Assembly (NCBI GenBank): GCA_902805775.1 | Contig: CADCUB010000033.1 | Coordinates: forward strand, 1 to 48,086 | Direction: 5' to 3' | Source of the DNA: an uncultured Frankineae bacterium | GTDB lineage: Bacteria > Actinomycetota > Actinomycetes > Mycobacteriales > SCTD01 | Length of the DNA: 48,086 bases | Shown: positions 31,679 through 39,642 of the stretch, one piece after another | Layout: each line of letters begins with the position of its first letter | Position numbering within the stretch: position 1 is the first letter of the stretch | Program-made: the position numbers and the translations under genes | The notes under the pieces: model-generated | Told to the model about the DNA's origin: nothing | Seen by the model: the letters and a program-made list of their open reading frames with translations, nothing else | The model's database searches: none

Positions 31679-32950
31679 GTGAGCACTACGCACCGCACGC
31701 CGGTCCTCGGCCTCTGCTGCCTCGTCGCCGGCGGCCTGCTGGTGGCAGCCGCCAACGGAGCGGCCGCGAGCAGCAGCGACCGCCGAAGTCCCACCACGGC
31801 GGTGACGGCGGCGAGCTCCGGGCCGTCCGTCGACCGGCGGCTCGCCGCCCGGGAGATCCGCACCCTCCGTGACTCCCGGCCCGACCGGGACCGCGGCCGC
31901 TTCACGTCGGAGCAGAACGTCTTCCTGCCGAGCACGATCGCGCTCGCCGACCTGGAGTCACCGGGGCTGGCCAACGCCACGCTGCCGCTGTACACGGGCA
32001 CCGGTCCCTCCGGTGAGCGGGTGCACTACATCCTCACCGAGGCCTCGGACTACACCGCGGCCAGGCGACTGGGCGTGAACTACGCCCCCAAGCTGGCCAA
32101 CGGTGCCGGCACCGGAGGGGACCAGCAGGTCACGGTCGAGCGAGGTCGGCTGCGGTTCAAGGGAGCCGTGGACTTCTCCCCGGAGCGGGTGCTCACAGCA
32201 GGGCCGGCTGGGTCGCCGTTCCCGCCTGCCGCCGCGCAGCCGGGCGCCGTGGCGGACGGCGAGTGGTCCTCGCTCGTGGTGCTGCCCAGCGGGATCGTCC
32301 TGAACGCGCAGGTCGTGGCGAACGCCACCGGCCTGCACGACCGGGTGATCTCCGTCGACCACGAGGCCCGCACGGTGCAGCTGCAGCTGCTGGACGGCTG
32401 GCAGGGCGGCGACCGGTACTACTACCACCTCGTCACCGACTCCTCCGACCCCGTCGCCGCGACGATCGAGCTGGGCGTCTACGCACCTCGGCTGGCGAAG
32501 CTGCCGGCCTTCGGGCGGAGCGAGCCGACCGACGACTCGGCCCTGCTGGGCTTCTCGCCCACCGCCAACGGTGAGACCGGGGCCGGGAACCCGGACCGCC
32601 AGGGGCTCAACAGCACGATCGTCGACGACGACCGCGACCCGGTGAACGTCTTCCCGCTGGACCCGGACAACCGCGCCCGCAAGGACAACAACTACAGCCC
32701 CCTGTGGGACGCGCACGTGTCCATGTGGACCGACGCCGCCATCGCTGCGGGGCAGCGGCGGGTCATCACGGGGTTCGACGACCTGGAGCAGCTCGTCGAC
32801 GCCGGCCTGCTCGGCAGCTTCGCGGGGAGCACCGGACGCGCGAACGAGTTCGTGGGCGGCCTCCGGGCCACGGGGATCATCATCAACTGCCCCGTGATCG
32901 CCCAGCCCTTCGAGGGCCAGGACCGCGCGCCGCAAGGACCTCGGTACTAG
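31679..32950 (+). CDS. Exported protein of unknown function
   Basis: 423 residues. Residues 1-30 form a Sec signal peptide (LCCLVAGGLLVAAANGAAA). The mature part has landmarks I recognise only as a conserved secreted family, possibly the one named DUF7482: TLPLYTGTGPSGERVHYILTEASD, LGVNYAPKL, VDFSPERVLT, YYYHLVTDSSDP, LGFSPTANGETG, VNVFPLDPDN and SPLWDAHVS. Two Cys residues near the end could form a bond. The repeated aromatic/Gly strands suggest a beta-rich extracellular fold. The GTG start has GAGGAG five bases upstream. It stands alone between MocR and a lipase-like gene; no enzyme motif was found. Confidence 0.78.
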   Translation: MSTTHRTPVLGLCCLVAGGLLVAAANGAAASSSDRRSPTTAVTAASSGPSVDRRLAAREIRTLRDSRPDRDRGRFTSEQNVFLPSTIALADLESPGLANATLPLYTGTGPSGERVHYILTEASDYTAARRLGVNYAPKLANGAGTGGDQQVTVERGRLRFKGAVDFSPERVLTAGPAGSPFPPAAAQPGAVADGEWSSLVVLPSGIVLNAQVVANATGLHDRVISVDHEARTVQLQLLDGWQGGDRYYYHLVTDSSDPVAATIELGVYAPRLAKLPAFGRSEPTDDSALLGFSPTANGETGAGNPDRQGLNSTIVDDDRDPVNVFPLDPDNRARKDNNYSPLWDAHVSMWTDAAIAAGQRRVITGFDDLEQLVDAGLLGSFAGSTGRANEFVGGLRATGIIINCPVIAQPFEGQDRAPQGPRY

Positions 32951-33033
32951 CCCCGGCCGCCGCCCGGGCCGTGCTGTCATGGGCGTCGGACCGCGGCGCA
33001 GGGCCGGGCTGAGCAGGTCGGCTGGGGGAGCCT

Positions 33034-33867
33034 GTGCGCGTGCGGTCGCAGCTCGGTGCACTGTCACCGCAGCGACGTCGCTTCGTGGGGTCGGTGGCGG
33101 CGCTGTCCGTCCTGCTCTGCGCAGGGGTCCTGGCCACCGTCGTCGCCTCTCGGGACGTCCCGGCGGCGCCCGTGCTGCAGGACCGGCCCGGGCCGGTGCT
33201 GCTCGTCCCGGGCTACGGCGGTTCGACGTCGGCGTTGCGGGTGCTGGCCGGGCGACTGCGCGACGCGGGGCGCACGGCGACGGTGGTGAGGCTGCCGGGT
33301 GACGGCACCGGTGACCTGCGCACGGCCGCGGAGGTGCTGGGTGAGGCGGCGGCGAGTGCGGTCGCGGCGGGTGCGCCGAGCGTCGACGTCGTCGGCTTCT
33401 CGGCGGGAGGCGTCACGGCGCGCTGGTGGGTCGCTGAGCAGGGCGGAGCGGCGATGGCCCGCCGCGTCGTCACCCTCGGCTCGCCGCACCACGGGACGCA
33501 GCTCGCCGGCCTGGGAACGGGGTTCGGCCTGCCGGGCTGCCCGCCGGCGTGCCGGCAGCTGTCGCCCGGGAGCGAGCTGCTCCGGACGCTCAACGGCGTC
33601 GACGAGACGCCGGACGGGCCCCGGTGGACCTCGGTGTGGACCGAGCAGGACGAGGTGGTCGTCCCGCCGGACAGCGCGCGGCTGGACGGCGCGACGAACG
33701 TCGTCGTCCAGCGCGTCTGCCCGGTCACGAGGCTGACGCACGGTGACCTCCCTCGTTCGCCGCTGGTCGCGGCGGTGGTGCTGGAGGCGCTCGACCGCGC
33801 ACCGGGCCGCGCGGCGTACGGGCCGGACGACTGCGCGCGGCTCAGCTCGCCACGTCCTTCGTCGTGA
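33034..33867 (+). CDS. Exported alpha/beta hydrolase (lipase/acyltransferase-like)
   Basis: 277 residues with an N-terminal membrane or signal helix at about 18-38. The catalytic part starts with LLVPGYGGSTSAL (oxyanion hole), has the nucleophile elbow GFSAGG with Ser-123, then TLGSPHHGTQLAG, which is a hallmark of bacterial triacylglycerol lipases, and a likely acid/His pair in the last 80 residues (TEQDEVV and LTHGDLPRSP). It is probably outside the membrane and acts on acyl esters. The GTG start follows a GGGGGAG-like ribosome binding site. Its 3' end overlaps the end of the convergent ABC permease gene by 26 bases. Confidence 0.83.
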   Translation: MRVRSQLGALSPQRRRFVGSVAALSVLLCAGVLATVVASRDVPAAPVLQDRPGPVLLVPGYGGSTSALRVLAGRLRDAGRTATVVRLPGDGTGDLRTAAEVLGEAAASAVAAGAPSVDVVGFSAGGVTARWWVAEQGGAAMARRVVTLGSPHHGTQLAGLGTGFGLPGCPPACRQLSPGSELLRTLNGVDETPDGPRWTSVWTEQDEVVVPPDSARLDGATNVVVQRVCPVTRLTHGDLPRSPLVAAVVLEALDRAPGRAAYGPDDCARLSSPRPSS

Positions 33868-34648
33868 AGTTCGCCCAGGCGGCGGTCAGGAACACGGCGA
33901 CGTACACCCCCTGGAGCAGCGTGCCGCGCACCAGGTCGCGCCACAGGACCGGATCGCGGAACAGGTCCACGAAGGCCAGCCAGTAGCGCGTCGGCAGGTA
34001 GGGACGCACGGACTGCGCCGCCTCCAGGCCCACCAGCACCGTGGACGCCACCAGCAGCGCCACCGCGCCGAGGGCCGCCGCCAGCGGGGAGTCGGTGACG
34101 GTCGACAGGAACAGCGCCACGGCCGCCACACCGAGCATCGACCAGCCGACGTAGAGCACCGCGAGCGCGGTGCGCCAGGTCGACTGGGTCGTCGTCAGGC
34201 TGGTGCCGCTGGTGGACGGCAGCGGCGCCGACGCGTCGAACAGCTGCGTGCCGAGCACGTGCGCCGAGGCCGCCACGAGGACCACGGCCGTGAGCGTGAA
34301 GGCCATGACCGCCACGAGCTTGGCCAGCAGCAGGCGGGTGCGCCCGACCGGCCGCGTGAGCAGGTAGCGCAACGTGCCGTCCTGCGCCTCGCCGGCGATG
34401 CTCTCGCCGGCGACGACGGCCACGGCCAACGGCAGGAACAGCGGCAGGACGATGGCCAGCGCGGCCGCCGGGAACAGGGCGCCGTTGGACAGCACCGCCG
34501 ACAGGAAGGCGGGACCGGTGCCCGGGCGAGGCGCGATGTCGGTCGTCGCGAGGAAGAACGCGACCATCGCCGGCAGCGCGACCAGCAGCGCCAGGCTCAG
34601 CCACGTCCGCGGCCGCCGGTACAGCTTGGCGAGCTCGACGGCGATCAC
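33842..34648 (-). CDS. ABC transporter permease (ABC-2 type)
   Basis: 268 residues with six hydrophobic segments: about 17-35, 55-78, 108-130, 155-178, 182-202 and 240-260. The pattern around SIAGEAQDGTLRYLLTRPVGRTRLLLAK is the conserved ABC-2/NatB-type motif after the second helix. The GTG start overlaps the ATPase stop by four bases (34645-34648), so permease and ATPase are co-translated. Together they would export a lipid, peptide or ion. A longer frame upstream lies inside the ATPase gene and is rejected. Confidence 0.88.
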   Translation of the reverse strand: MIAVELAKLYRRPRTWLSLALLVALPAMVAFFLATTDIAPRPGTGPAFLSAVLSNGALFPAAALAIVLPLFLPLAVAVVAGESIAGEAQDGTLRYLLTRPVGRTRLLLAKLVAVMAFTLTAVVLVAASAHVLGTQLFDASAPLPSTSGTSLTTTQSTWRTALAVLYVGWSMLGVAAVALFLSTVTDSPLAAALGAVALLVASTVLVGLEAAQSVRPYLPTRYWLAFVDLFRDPVLWRDLVRGTLLQGVYVAVFLTAAWANFTTKDVAS

Positions 34649-35553
34649 GCTGCTCCCGCGCGCTCGCCCGCCGCCCCGGCTGCCGCCAGGACGACGTCCT
34701 CGAGCTCGTGCCGCTCGGCCGCGAGGTGTTCGACGCGGACCCCGGCGCCGACGAGCACCGCGTTCAGGCCCGCCGGGTCGTGCCCCGTGACCAGCAGGCG
34801 GGTGCCGTCGGCGGCGGCGACAGCCCGGCCGAGCAGCGCGGCGGCCTGCGCCACGTCGGGTGTGCGCACCTCGATGCGGCCGGTCGGGCCGCCGAGCGCC
34901 TCCAGCTGGTCCTGCAGCACCAGGCGGCCGCGGTCCATGACCCCGACGCGGGTGCACAGCGCCGCCACCTCGGACAGCAGGTGGCTGGACAGGAAGATCG
35001 TCGTGCCGGCCTCGTTCAGGCGCACCAGCAGCTCGCGGATCTCCCGGATGCCCTGCGGGTCGAGTCCGTTCGTGGGCTCGTCGAGGACCAGCAGGCGGGG
35101 TCGTCGCAGCAGCGCCGCGGCCAGGCCGAGGCGCTGGCGCATGCCCAGGCTGTAGGCGCGGACCGGTCTGCGGTCGATCCAGCCGAGACCGACGAGCTCG
35201 AGGGCGTCGTCGATGCGCGCGCTCCTCGTCCGCCGGTCGCCGCCGGGGCCTGAGGCGTCGAGCAGGCGCAGGTTGGTGCGCCCCGACAGGTGCCCGTAGC
35301 TCGCCGGCTGCTCCACGACGGCACCCACCTGCCGCAGGGCGTCCGGGAGCCGGTGCGTGCCCAGCAGCTCGATCTGCCCGGCCGTCGGGTGCACCAGCCC
35401 GAGCAGCATGCGGATGGTCGTGGTCTTGCCGGAGCCGTTCGCGCCGAGGAAGCCGTAGCGGTCACCTGCTCGGACGTCCAGGTCGATGCCGCCGACGGCG
35501 GTCAGCGGGCCGTACCGCTTGAGCAGGCCGGTCGTCCGCACGACGCCGGTCAC
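34645..35553 (-). CDS. ABC transporter ATP-binding protein
   Basis: 302 residues, DrrA/NatA-like. Motifs: Walker A GANGSGKTT near 43-51, Q-loop region VVEQPASYGHLSGRTNL, signature YSLGMRQRLGLAAALL, Walker B LLVLDEPTNGLDP and switch His in SSHLLSE. The C-terminal 80 residues are the extra regulatory-type domain seen in this subfamily. The GTG start overlaps the stop of the LolA-like gene by four bases (35550-35553). Middle gene of a three-gene operon with the permease. Confidence 0.92.
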   Translation of the reverse strand: MTGVVRTTGLLKRYGPLTAVGGIDLDVRAGDRYGFLGANGSGKTTTIRMLLGLVHPTAGQIELLGTHRLPDALRQVGAVVEQPASYGHLSGRTNLRLLDASGPGGDRRTRSARIDDALELVGLGWIDRRPVRAYSLGMRQRLGLAAALLRRPRLLVLDEPTNGLDPQGIREIRELLVRLNEAGTTIFLSSHLLSEVAALCTRVGVMDRGRLVLQDQLEALGGPTGRIEVRTPDVAQAAALLGRAVAAADGTRLLVTGHDPAGLNAVLVGAGVRVEHLAAERHELEDVVLAAAGAAGERAGAA

Positions 35554-36653
35554 GCCGATCGCCGCGGGGGTGGCTGACGCCGCAGCTCGGCCAGGGCGGT
35601 GGAGATGACCTCCTGGGGCACGGTCCCGGCCAGCAGGTACGCCCTCCTCCCGTTGCGGGCCACCCGACCCTGCACCAGCGCGGTGGAGATCTCCGCCTCC
35701 CCCGAGAGCAGGGCGGTGTCGCCCTCGAGACCGCGCAGCAGCCTGCCGGCGGTGCGGCGGCGCAGCGGGACGACGCTGAGCGCGGTCAGCCCACGGCCGT
35801 ACGTCGCCACACCGCGCTGGTCGCCTGCGTCGGACCGCCGTGGCAGCCCGGCCAGCGTCGCCGGCAGCAGGTAGGGCGAGAACCGGTCGGCAGCCGCCGC
35901 GATGTCGGGCGCGTCGACCACCTCGACGCGGGCGTCCGTCGGCGGGGTGAAGCGCGTCCGGGACGCCGGCGGCGCCGACAGGTCGAGGTCGAGCAGCACG
36001 CTGGTCAGTGCGGCGCCCGCACCGCCACGACCGTGCACCTCCACCCGCAGGGCGAGCCCGGTCAGCGGCTCGACCCACAGGTCGATGTGGTCCACGGTCG
36101 TCCGCGACGGATCGGCGGGCCGCAGCCGGAGCCCGGCGGCGTCCCTGCCGGCGAGACGGCGCGCAGGACGTCGCTCGACGCGCAGGGCGGCGCTGCGGGC
36201 CAGGCGTGCGCCCAGCGCCGGCGCGACCAGGTCCGCGGCCCGCGGCAGTCGGACGTCGGCTCCACCGAGCAGGAGCGTCGCGACGCGGTCACCCGACTCC
36301 CACGTCCAGGTGTCCCCGCCGTCGACCACGACGTCGCTCTCGTCCGCCAGCGACAGCGCATCCACCCGGAACTGCGCCGGCCCGCGCCACCACGCCCGCA
36401 GGCGCGTGCTCCCGCTGATGAGCTCGGGCAGGTCCTCGAGGGCAGCGACGTCGGGGAGCACGAGGTCGCCGCGCGCCTCGCCGTAGCCGCTCCACGCCAC
36501 GCGGTCGCTGACGCGGACCCGTGCGAGCAGCGTGGCGGCGCTCACCGACGGCTCCTGCACCGGCCAGGCGCCGACCGCCGCGGGCAGTGCCACGAGGACG
36601 CCCACCAGCGTCAGGGCGAGGCACCACCGCCAGCCCGGGATCCGCACCGCCAC
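35550..36653 (-). CDS. LolA/RseB-like exported lipoprotein-carrier fold protein
   Basis: 367 residues. An N-terminal signal/anchor helix (about 8-30) is followed by a large beta-rich domain with the pattern of outer-membrane lipoprotein carrier (LolA) and RseB/MucB proteins: ASVLL-type ATLLARVRVSDRVAWSGYGEARGDL, a repeated LRAWWRGPAQFRVDAL strand, WTWESGDRVATLL, and in the second half HIDLWVEPLTGLALRVEV and FTPPTDARVEVVDAPD. Gram-positive members probably bind lipid or sense envelope state. In this window it is first in an operon with an ABC-2 exporter. Two GTG codons (36653 and 36647) are possible starts, neither with a clear ribosome binding site. Confidence 0.75.
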   Translation of the reverse strand: MAVRIPGWRWCLALTLVGVLVALPAAVGAWPVQEPSVSAATLLARVRVSDRVAWSGYGEARGDLVLPDVAALEDLPELISGSTRLRAWWRGPAQFRVDALSLADESDVVVDGGDTWTWESGDRVATLLLGGADVRLPRAADLVAPALGARLARSAALRVERRPARRLAGRDAAGLRLRPADPSRTTVDHIDLWVEPLTGLALRVEVHGRGGAGAALTSVLLDLDLSAPPASRTRFTPPTDARVEVVDAPDIAAAADRFSPYLLPATLAGLPRRSDAGDQRGVATYGRGLTALSVVPLRRRTAGRLLRGLEGDTALLSGEAEISTALVQGRVARNGRRAYLLAGTVPQEVISTALAELRRQPPPRRSA

Positions 36654-36803
36654 ACGGTAGGTCGCGGTGCCCGTCCGCGCAGCGTCGACGTTTGCCGCTG
36701 CGGCGCCCGGCAACAGGTCGAGGACCGTGAGGAGATGATCGATGTCGAGCGCGTCCGCAGGACCGAGCCCAGCGGCGCGCCGGCGACGTCGTGACGCCGC
36801 TGC

Positions 36804-37508
36804 ATGAGCCCCCAGGACCGGGGGAGCGGTGGGGGCGGCCGTCCGCCGACCGTCGACGTCGTCCTGCCGTGCCTCGACGAGGCCGAGGCCCTGCCATGGG
36901 TCCTCAGCCGCATGCCGCCGGGCTACCGCGCGGTCGTCGCCGACAACGGCTCGACCGACGGCTCCGCGGACCTCGCGCGCGCGCACGGTGCCCGTGTCGT
37001 CGACGTGCCGCAGCGCGGGTTCGGGGCGGCCTGTCACGCGGGCCTGCTGGCCGCCACGGCGGACGTCGTGTGCTTCATGGACGCCGACGCCTCGCTCGAC
37101 CCGCAGCAGCTGCCCCGAGTCGCCGGGCCCGTCCTCGCCGGTCAGGCCGACCTCGTGCTGGGCCGCCGCCGGCCGACGACGAGGGGTGCGTGGCCGCTGC
37201 ACGGGCGGATCGGCAACGCCCTGTTCGCCCGTGAGCTGCGCCGGCGCAGCGGCGTGGCGGTGCACGACCTCGGCCCGATGCGCGCCGCCCGTCGGCAGCC
37301 GCTGCTGGACCTCGGGCTCACGGACCGCCGGTCCGGCTACGCGCTGGAGATGGTCGCCGCCGCCGGTGCCGCCGGCTGGCGCGTCAGCGAGGTCGACGTC
37401 GCGTACGCGCCGCGCACCGGGCGGTCGAAGGTCACCGGTTCCGTACGGGGCACCTTGACGGCGCTGCACGACATGCGGGAGGTGCTGGCCCGTGCCGGCG
37501 CGCGCTGA
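36804..37508 (+). CDS. Family 2 glycosyltransferase
   Basis: 234 residues, GT-A fold. Seen: VVLPCLDEAEALPWVL, ADNGSTDGSADLARAHGARVV, the metal-binding D-A-D at 93-95 in CFMDADASLD, and a conserved GRRRPT...LHGRIGNALFARELRRRSG stretch, ending in RSGYALEMVAAAGAAGWRVSEVDV. This matches the dolichyl-phosphate-sugar-like/DPM1-type branch; it may transfer a sugar to a polyprenyl phosphate. The ATG start is 150 bases from the divergent LolA-like gene. It overlaps the next gene by 17 bases, so the two are coupled. Confidence 0.9.
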   Translation: MSPQDRGSGGGGRPPTVDVVLPCLDEAEALPWVLSRMPPGYRAVVADNGSTDGSADLARAHGARVVDVPQRGFGAACHAGLLAATADVVCFMDADASLDPQQLPRVAGPVLAGQADLVLGRRRPTTRGAWPLHGRIGNALFARELRRRSGVAVHDLGPMRAARRQPLLDLGLTDRRSGYALEMVAAAGAAGWRVSEVDVAYAPRTGRSKVTGSVRGTLTALHDMREVLARAGAR

Positions 37509-38178
37509 GCAGGTGCACCTGCTGGTCCTGGCCAAGGCGCCGGTCGCCGGGCTGGTCAAGACCCGGCTGTGCCCGCCCTTCACCCCGGAGCAGGCGGCGC
37601 TGCTCGCCGAGGCGGCGCTGCGCGACACCCTCGCCGCGGTCGCGGACACGCCGGCCGCCGCCCGCACGGTGGTCCTCGACGGGCGGCCCGGCGACTGGCT
37701 GCCCCCGGGCTTCGCGGTGCTGCCACAGCGGGGGGACGGGCTGGACGAGCGCCTGGCCGCCGCCTACGACGACGCGTGGGCGCAGACGCGAGCACCGCTG
37801 CTGCTCGTCGGCATGGACACCCCCCAGCTCACGCCCGCGCTGCTGACCGCGGCCGAGGCGCAGCTGCTGTCCGACGGGACGGACGCGGTGCTCGGCCTCG
37901 CTCGCGACGGCGGGTGGTGGGCGCTCGGCCTGCGCCGGCCGGACGCGTCGCTGCTGCTGGGCGTGCCGATGTCGACCGACGGCACGGGCGCCGCGCAGCG
38001 GGCACGGCTGGCCGGGGCAGGGCTGTCGGTCGGTGCACTCCCGGTGCTGACCGACGTGGACGACGCGGAGAGCGCGCGCGCCGTCGCCGACCAGTGCCCG
38101 CGATCCGGTTTCGCCGAGGCGCACCGTGCGCTGGTCGGCACCTCGACCGCCGACCGGGTCGAGCAGCTGGGGGCGTGA
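37492..38178 (+). CDS. TIGR04282/DUF2064-family nucleotidyl- or glycosyl-transferase-like protein
   Basis: 228 residues. The N-terminal LLVLAKAPVAGLVKTRLCPPFT is the family signature (AK.P..G.VKTRL), resembling nucleotidyltransferase loops; later landmarks are LLLVGMDTPQLTP, LGLARDGGWWALGLRRP and MSTDGTG. Family members are called arsenosugar biosynthesis glycosyltransferases, but the arsenic genes of that pathway are absent here. Position between a GT2 and a polytopic membrane GT-C-like protein suggests cell-envelope glycan work. GTG start overlaps the GT2 gene. Confidence 0.82.
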   Translation: MPARAEQVHLLVLAKAPVAGLVKTRLCPPFTPEQAALLAEAALRDTLAAVADTPAAARTVVLDGRPGDWLPPGFAVLPQRGDGLDERLAAAYDDAWAQTRAPLLLVGMDTPQLTPALLTAAEAQLLSDGTDAVLGLARDGGWWALGLRRPDASLLLGVPMSTDGTGAAQRARLAGAGLSVGALPVLTDVDDAESARAVADQCPRSGFAEAHRALVGTSTADRVEQLGA

Positions 38179-38185
38179 GCCCGCC

Positions 38186-39547
38186 ATGACCGAGCAGGTG
38201 ACGCGCTCCCGACGGCCGGCCCGGTCGTCGCGCCGCGGCCGGCTGAGCCCGGGGGCCGTGGCCCTCACGATCGCGGGGGGACTGCTCGCCCTCGCCTTCG
38301 GCGCCGAGCCGCTCGGCTGGTGGGGCGGGCACGTGCACCAGTGGCTGCCCCCGTTCAGCGCCCGCTTCGAGCCGGCGCTCGGGCCCGGCCTGCCGCTCGC
38401 CGTCGCCGTCGCCGTGGCGGGCGTCCGCTGGGGACCGGACCTCGCGCAGCGGCTCCGCTGGCGCAGCGTCCTGGTCCTGACCTGGGCGTCGGGCGTGCTG
38501 TGGGGGTTCGGCCTGGCGCTGCTGCGCGGGTGGAGCGGCGGCATCGTCGCGCCGCTGAGCCACGAGGACGAGTCGCTGGTCGACGTCCCGCGGGTCGACG
38601 ACGTCTGGGAGACGCTGCGCGTCTACACCGAGCGGATCCTGCTGACCGCCCCGGACCACTGGACGACGTACGAGTCGGGGCACCCGCCGTTGCCGCTGCT
38701 GTTCTACGTCCTGCTCGACCGCGTCGGGCTGGGCGGGCCGGGCGCCGGCGGCGTCGTCGCGGCGCTGCTCGGCTCCACCGCCGTCGTCGCCGTGCTCGTC
38801 ACGCTGCGCCGCCTCGGCGACGAGCGCCGCGCACGGGCGGCGGCGCCGTTCCTGGTCCTGACCCCCCTCGTGATCTGGACCGTCGTCTCGACCGACGCGA
38901 TCATCATGGCGGTGACCGCCTGGGGGATCGCCCTGCTGGCGGTCGCCGCGACGACGACGTCCCGCCGCCGCCTGCTGCTGTCGCTGGCCGCCGGGCTCGT
39001 GCTCGGGCTGGGCGTGTTCTGGTCGTACGGCATGGTGCTCATGGGGCCGGTCGCGGTCGCGGTGCTGCTCGCTGCGCGGACCTGGCGCCCCCTCGTCCCC
39101 GCCGTCGTCGCGGCTCTCGGTGTCGTCGCGGCGTTCGCCGCCGCCGGCTTCTGGTGGCTCGAGGGCATGCAGCTGCTCGAGGTCCGCTACTACCAGGGCA
39201 AGGGCGGCGTGCGGCAGTACTCGTACTGGGTCTGGGCGAACCTGGCCGTCGTCGCCGCCGCCGTCGGGCCGGCGGCAGTAGCCGGCCTCGGCCGGACAGC
39301 GGCCGGCTCGCGACGGTGGCGCGAGGCGTCGCCGACGGTCCTGCTCGCCGGGGGCGCCGCCGTCGCGATCCTGTGCGCGACGCTCAGCGGGCTGTCGAAG
39401 TCCGAGGTCGAGCGGATCTGGCTGCCCTTCATGCTCTGGCTGGTGCCGCTCGCCGCGCTCCTGCCCGCCGCGCACGCGCGCCGGTGGCTGGCGGTGGCCG
39501 CCGGGTGGGCACTGCTGGCGGGCGTCCTCTACCGGACGACGTGGTGA
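38186..39547 (+). CDS. Polytopic membrane protein, GT-C-like
   Basis: 453 residues with about 11-12 hydrophobic helices spread along the chain. The loop after the first helices holds a conserved-looking SHEDESLVDVPRVDDVWETLRVYTERILLTAPDHWTTYESGHPP, which has the acidic and aromatic character of the catalytic first external loop of GT-C glycosyltransferases such as ArnT/PMT-like proteins. A sugar would come from a polyprenyl carrier. The ATG at 38186 is seven bases after the stop of the previous gene. Specificity cannot be read; it fits a surface-glycan assembly unit with its neighbours. Confidence 0.75.
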   Translation: MTEQVTRSRRPARSSRRGRLSPGAVALTIAGGLLALAFGAEPLGWWGGHVHQWLPPFSARFEPALGPGLPLAVAVAVAGVRWGPDLAQRLRWRSVLVLTWASGVLWGFGLALLRGWSGGIVAPLSHEDESLVDVPRVDDVWETLRVYTERILLTAPDHWTTYESGHPPLPLLFYVLLDRVGLGGPGAGGVVAALLGSTAVVAVLVTLRRLGDERRARAAAPFLVLTPLVIWTVVSTDAIIMAVTAWGIALLAVAATTTSRRRLLLSLAAGLVLGLGVFWSYGMVLMGPVAVAVLLAARTWRPLVPAVVAALGVVAAFAAAGFWWLEGMQLLEVRYYQGKGGVRQYSYWVWANLAVVAAAVGPAAVAGLGRTAAGSRRWREASPTVLLAGGAAVAILCATLSGLSKSEVERIWLPFMLWLVPLAALLPAAHARRWLAVAAGWALLAGVLYRTTW

Positions 39548-39642
39548 CCTCGCCGCTCGGACGTGCAGCCGACGACCGCGTGCGGTCTGATCGGGAGCGT
39601 GCTGAGCAGCCTGTCGCCCGTGCCGGCCGTGCGAGCGAGGCG

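Noticed and set aside
37492-38178. Arsenosugar biosynthesis function for the TIGR04282 protein
   Set aside because: No arsenic methyltransferase, radical-SAM or arsenosugar gene in the window; neighbours point to surface glycans.
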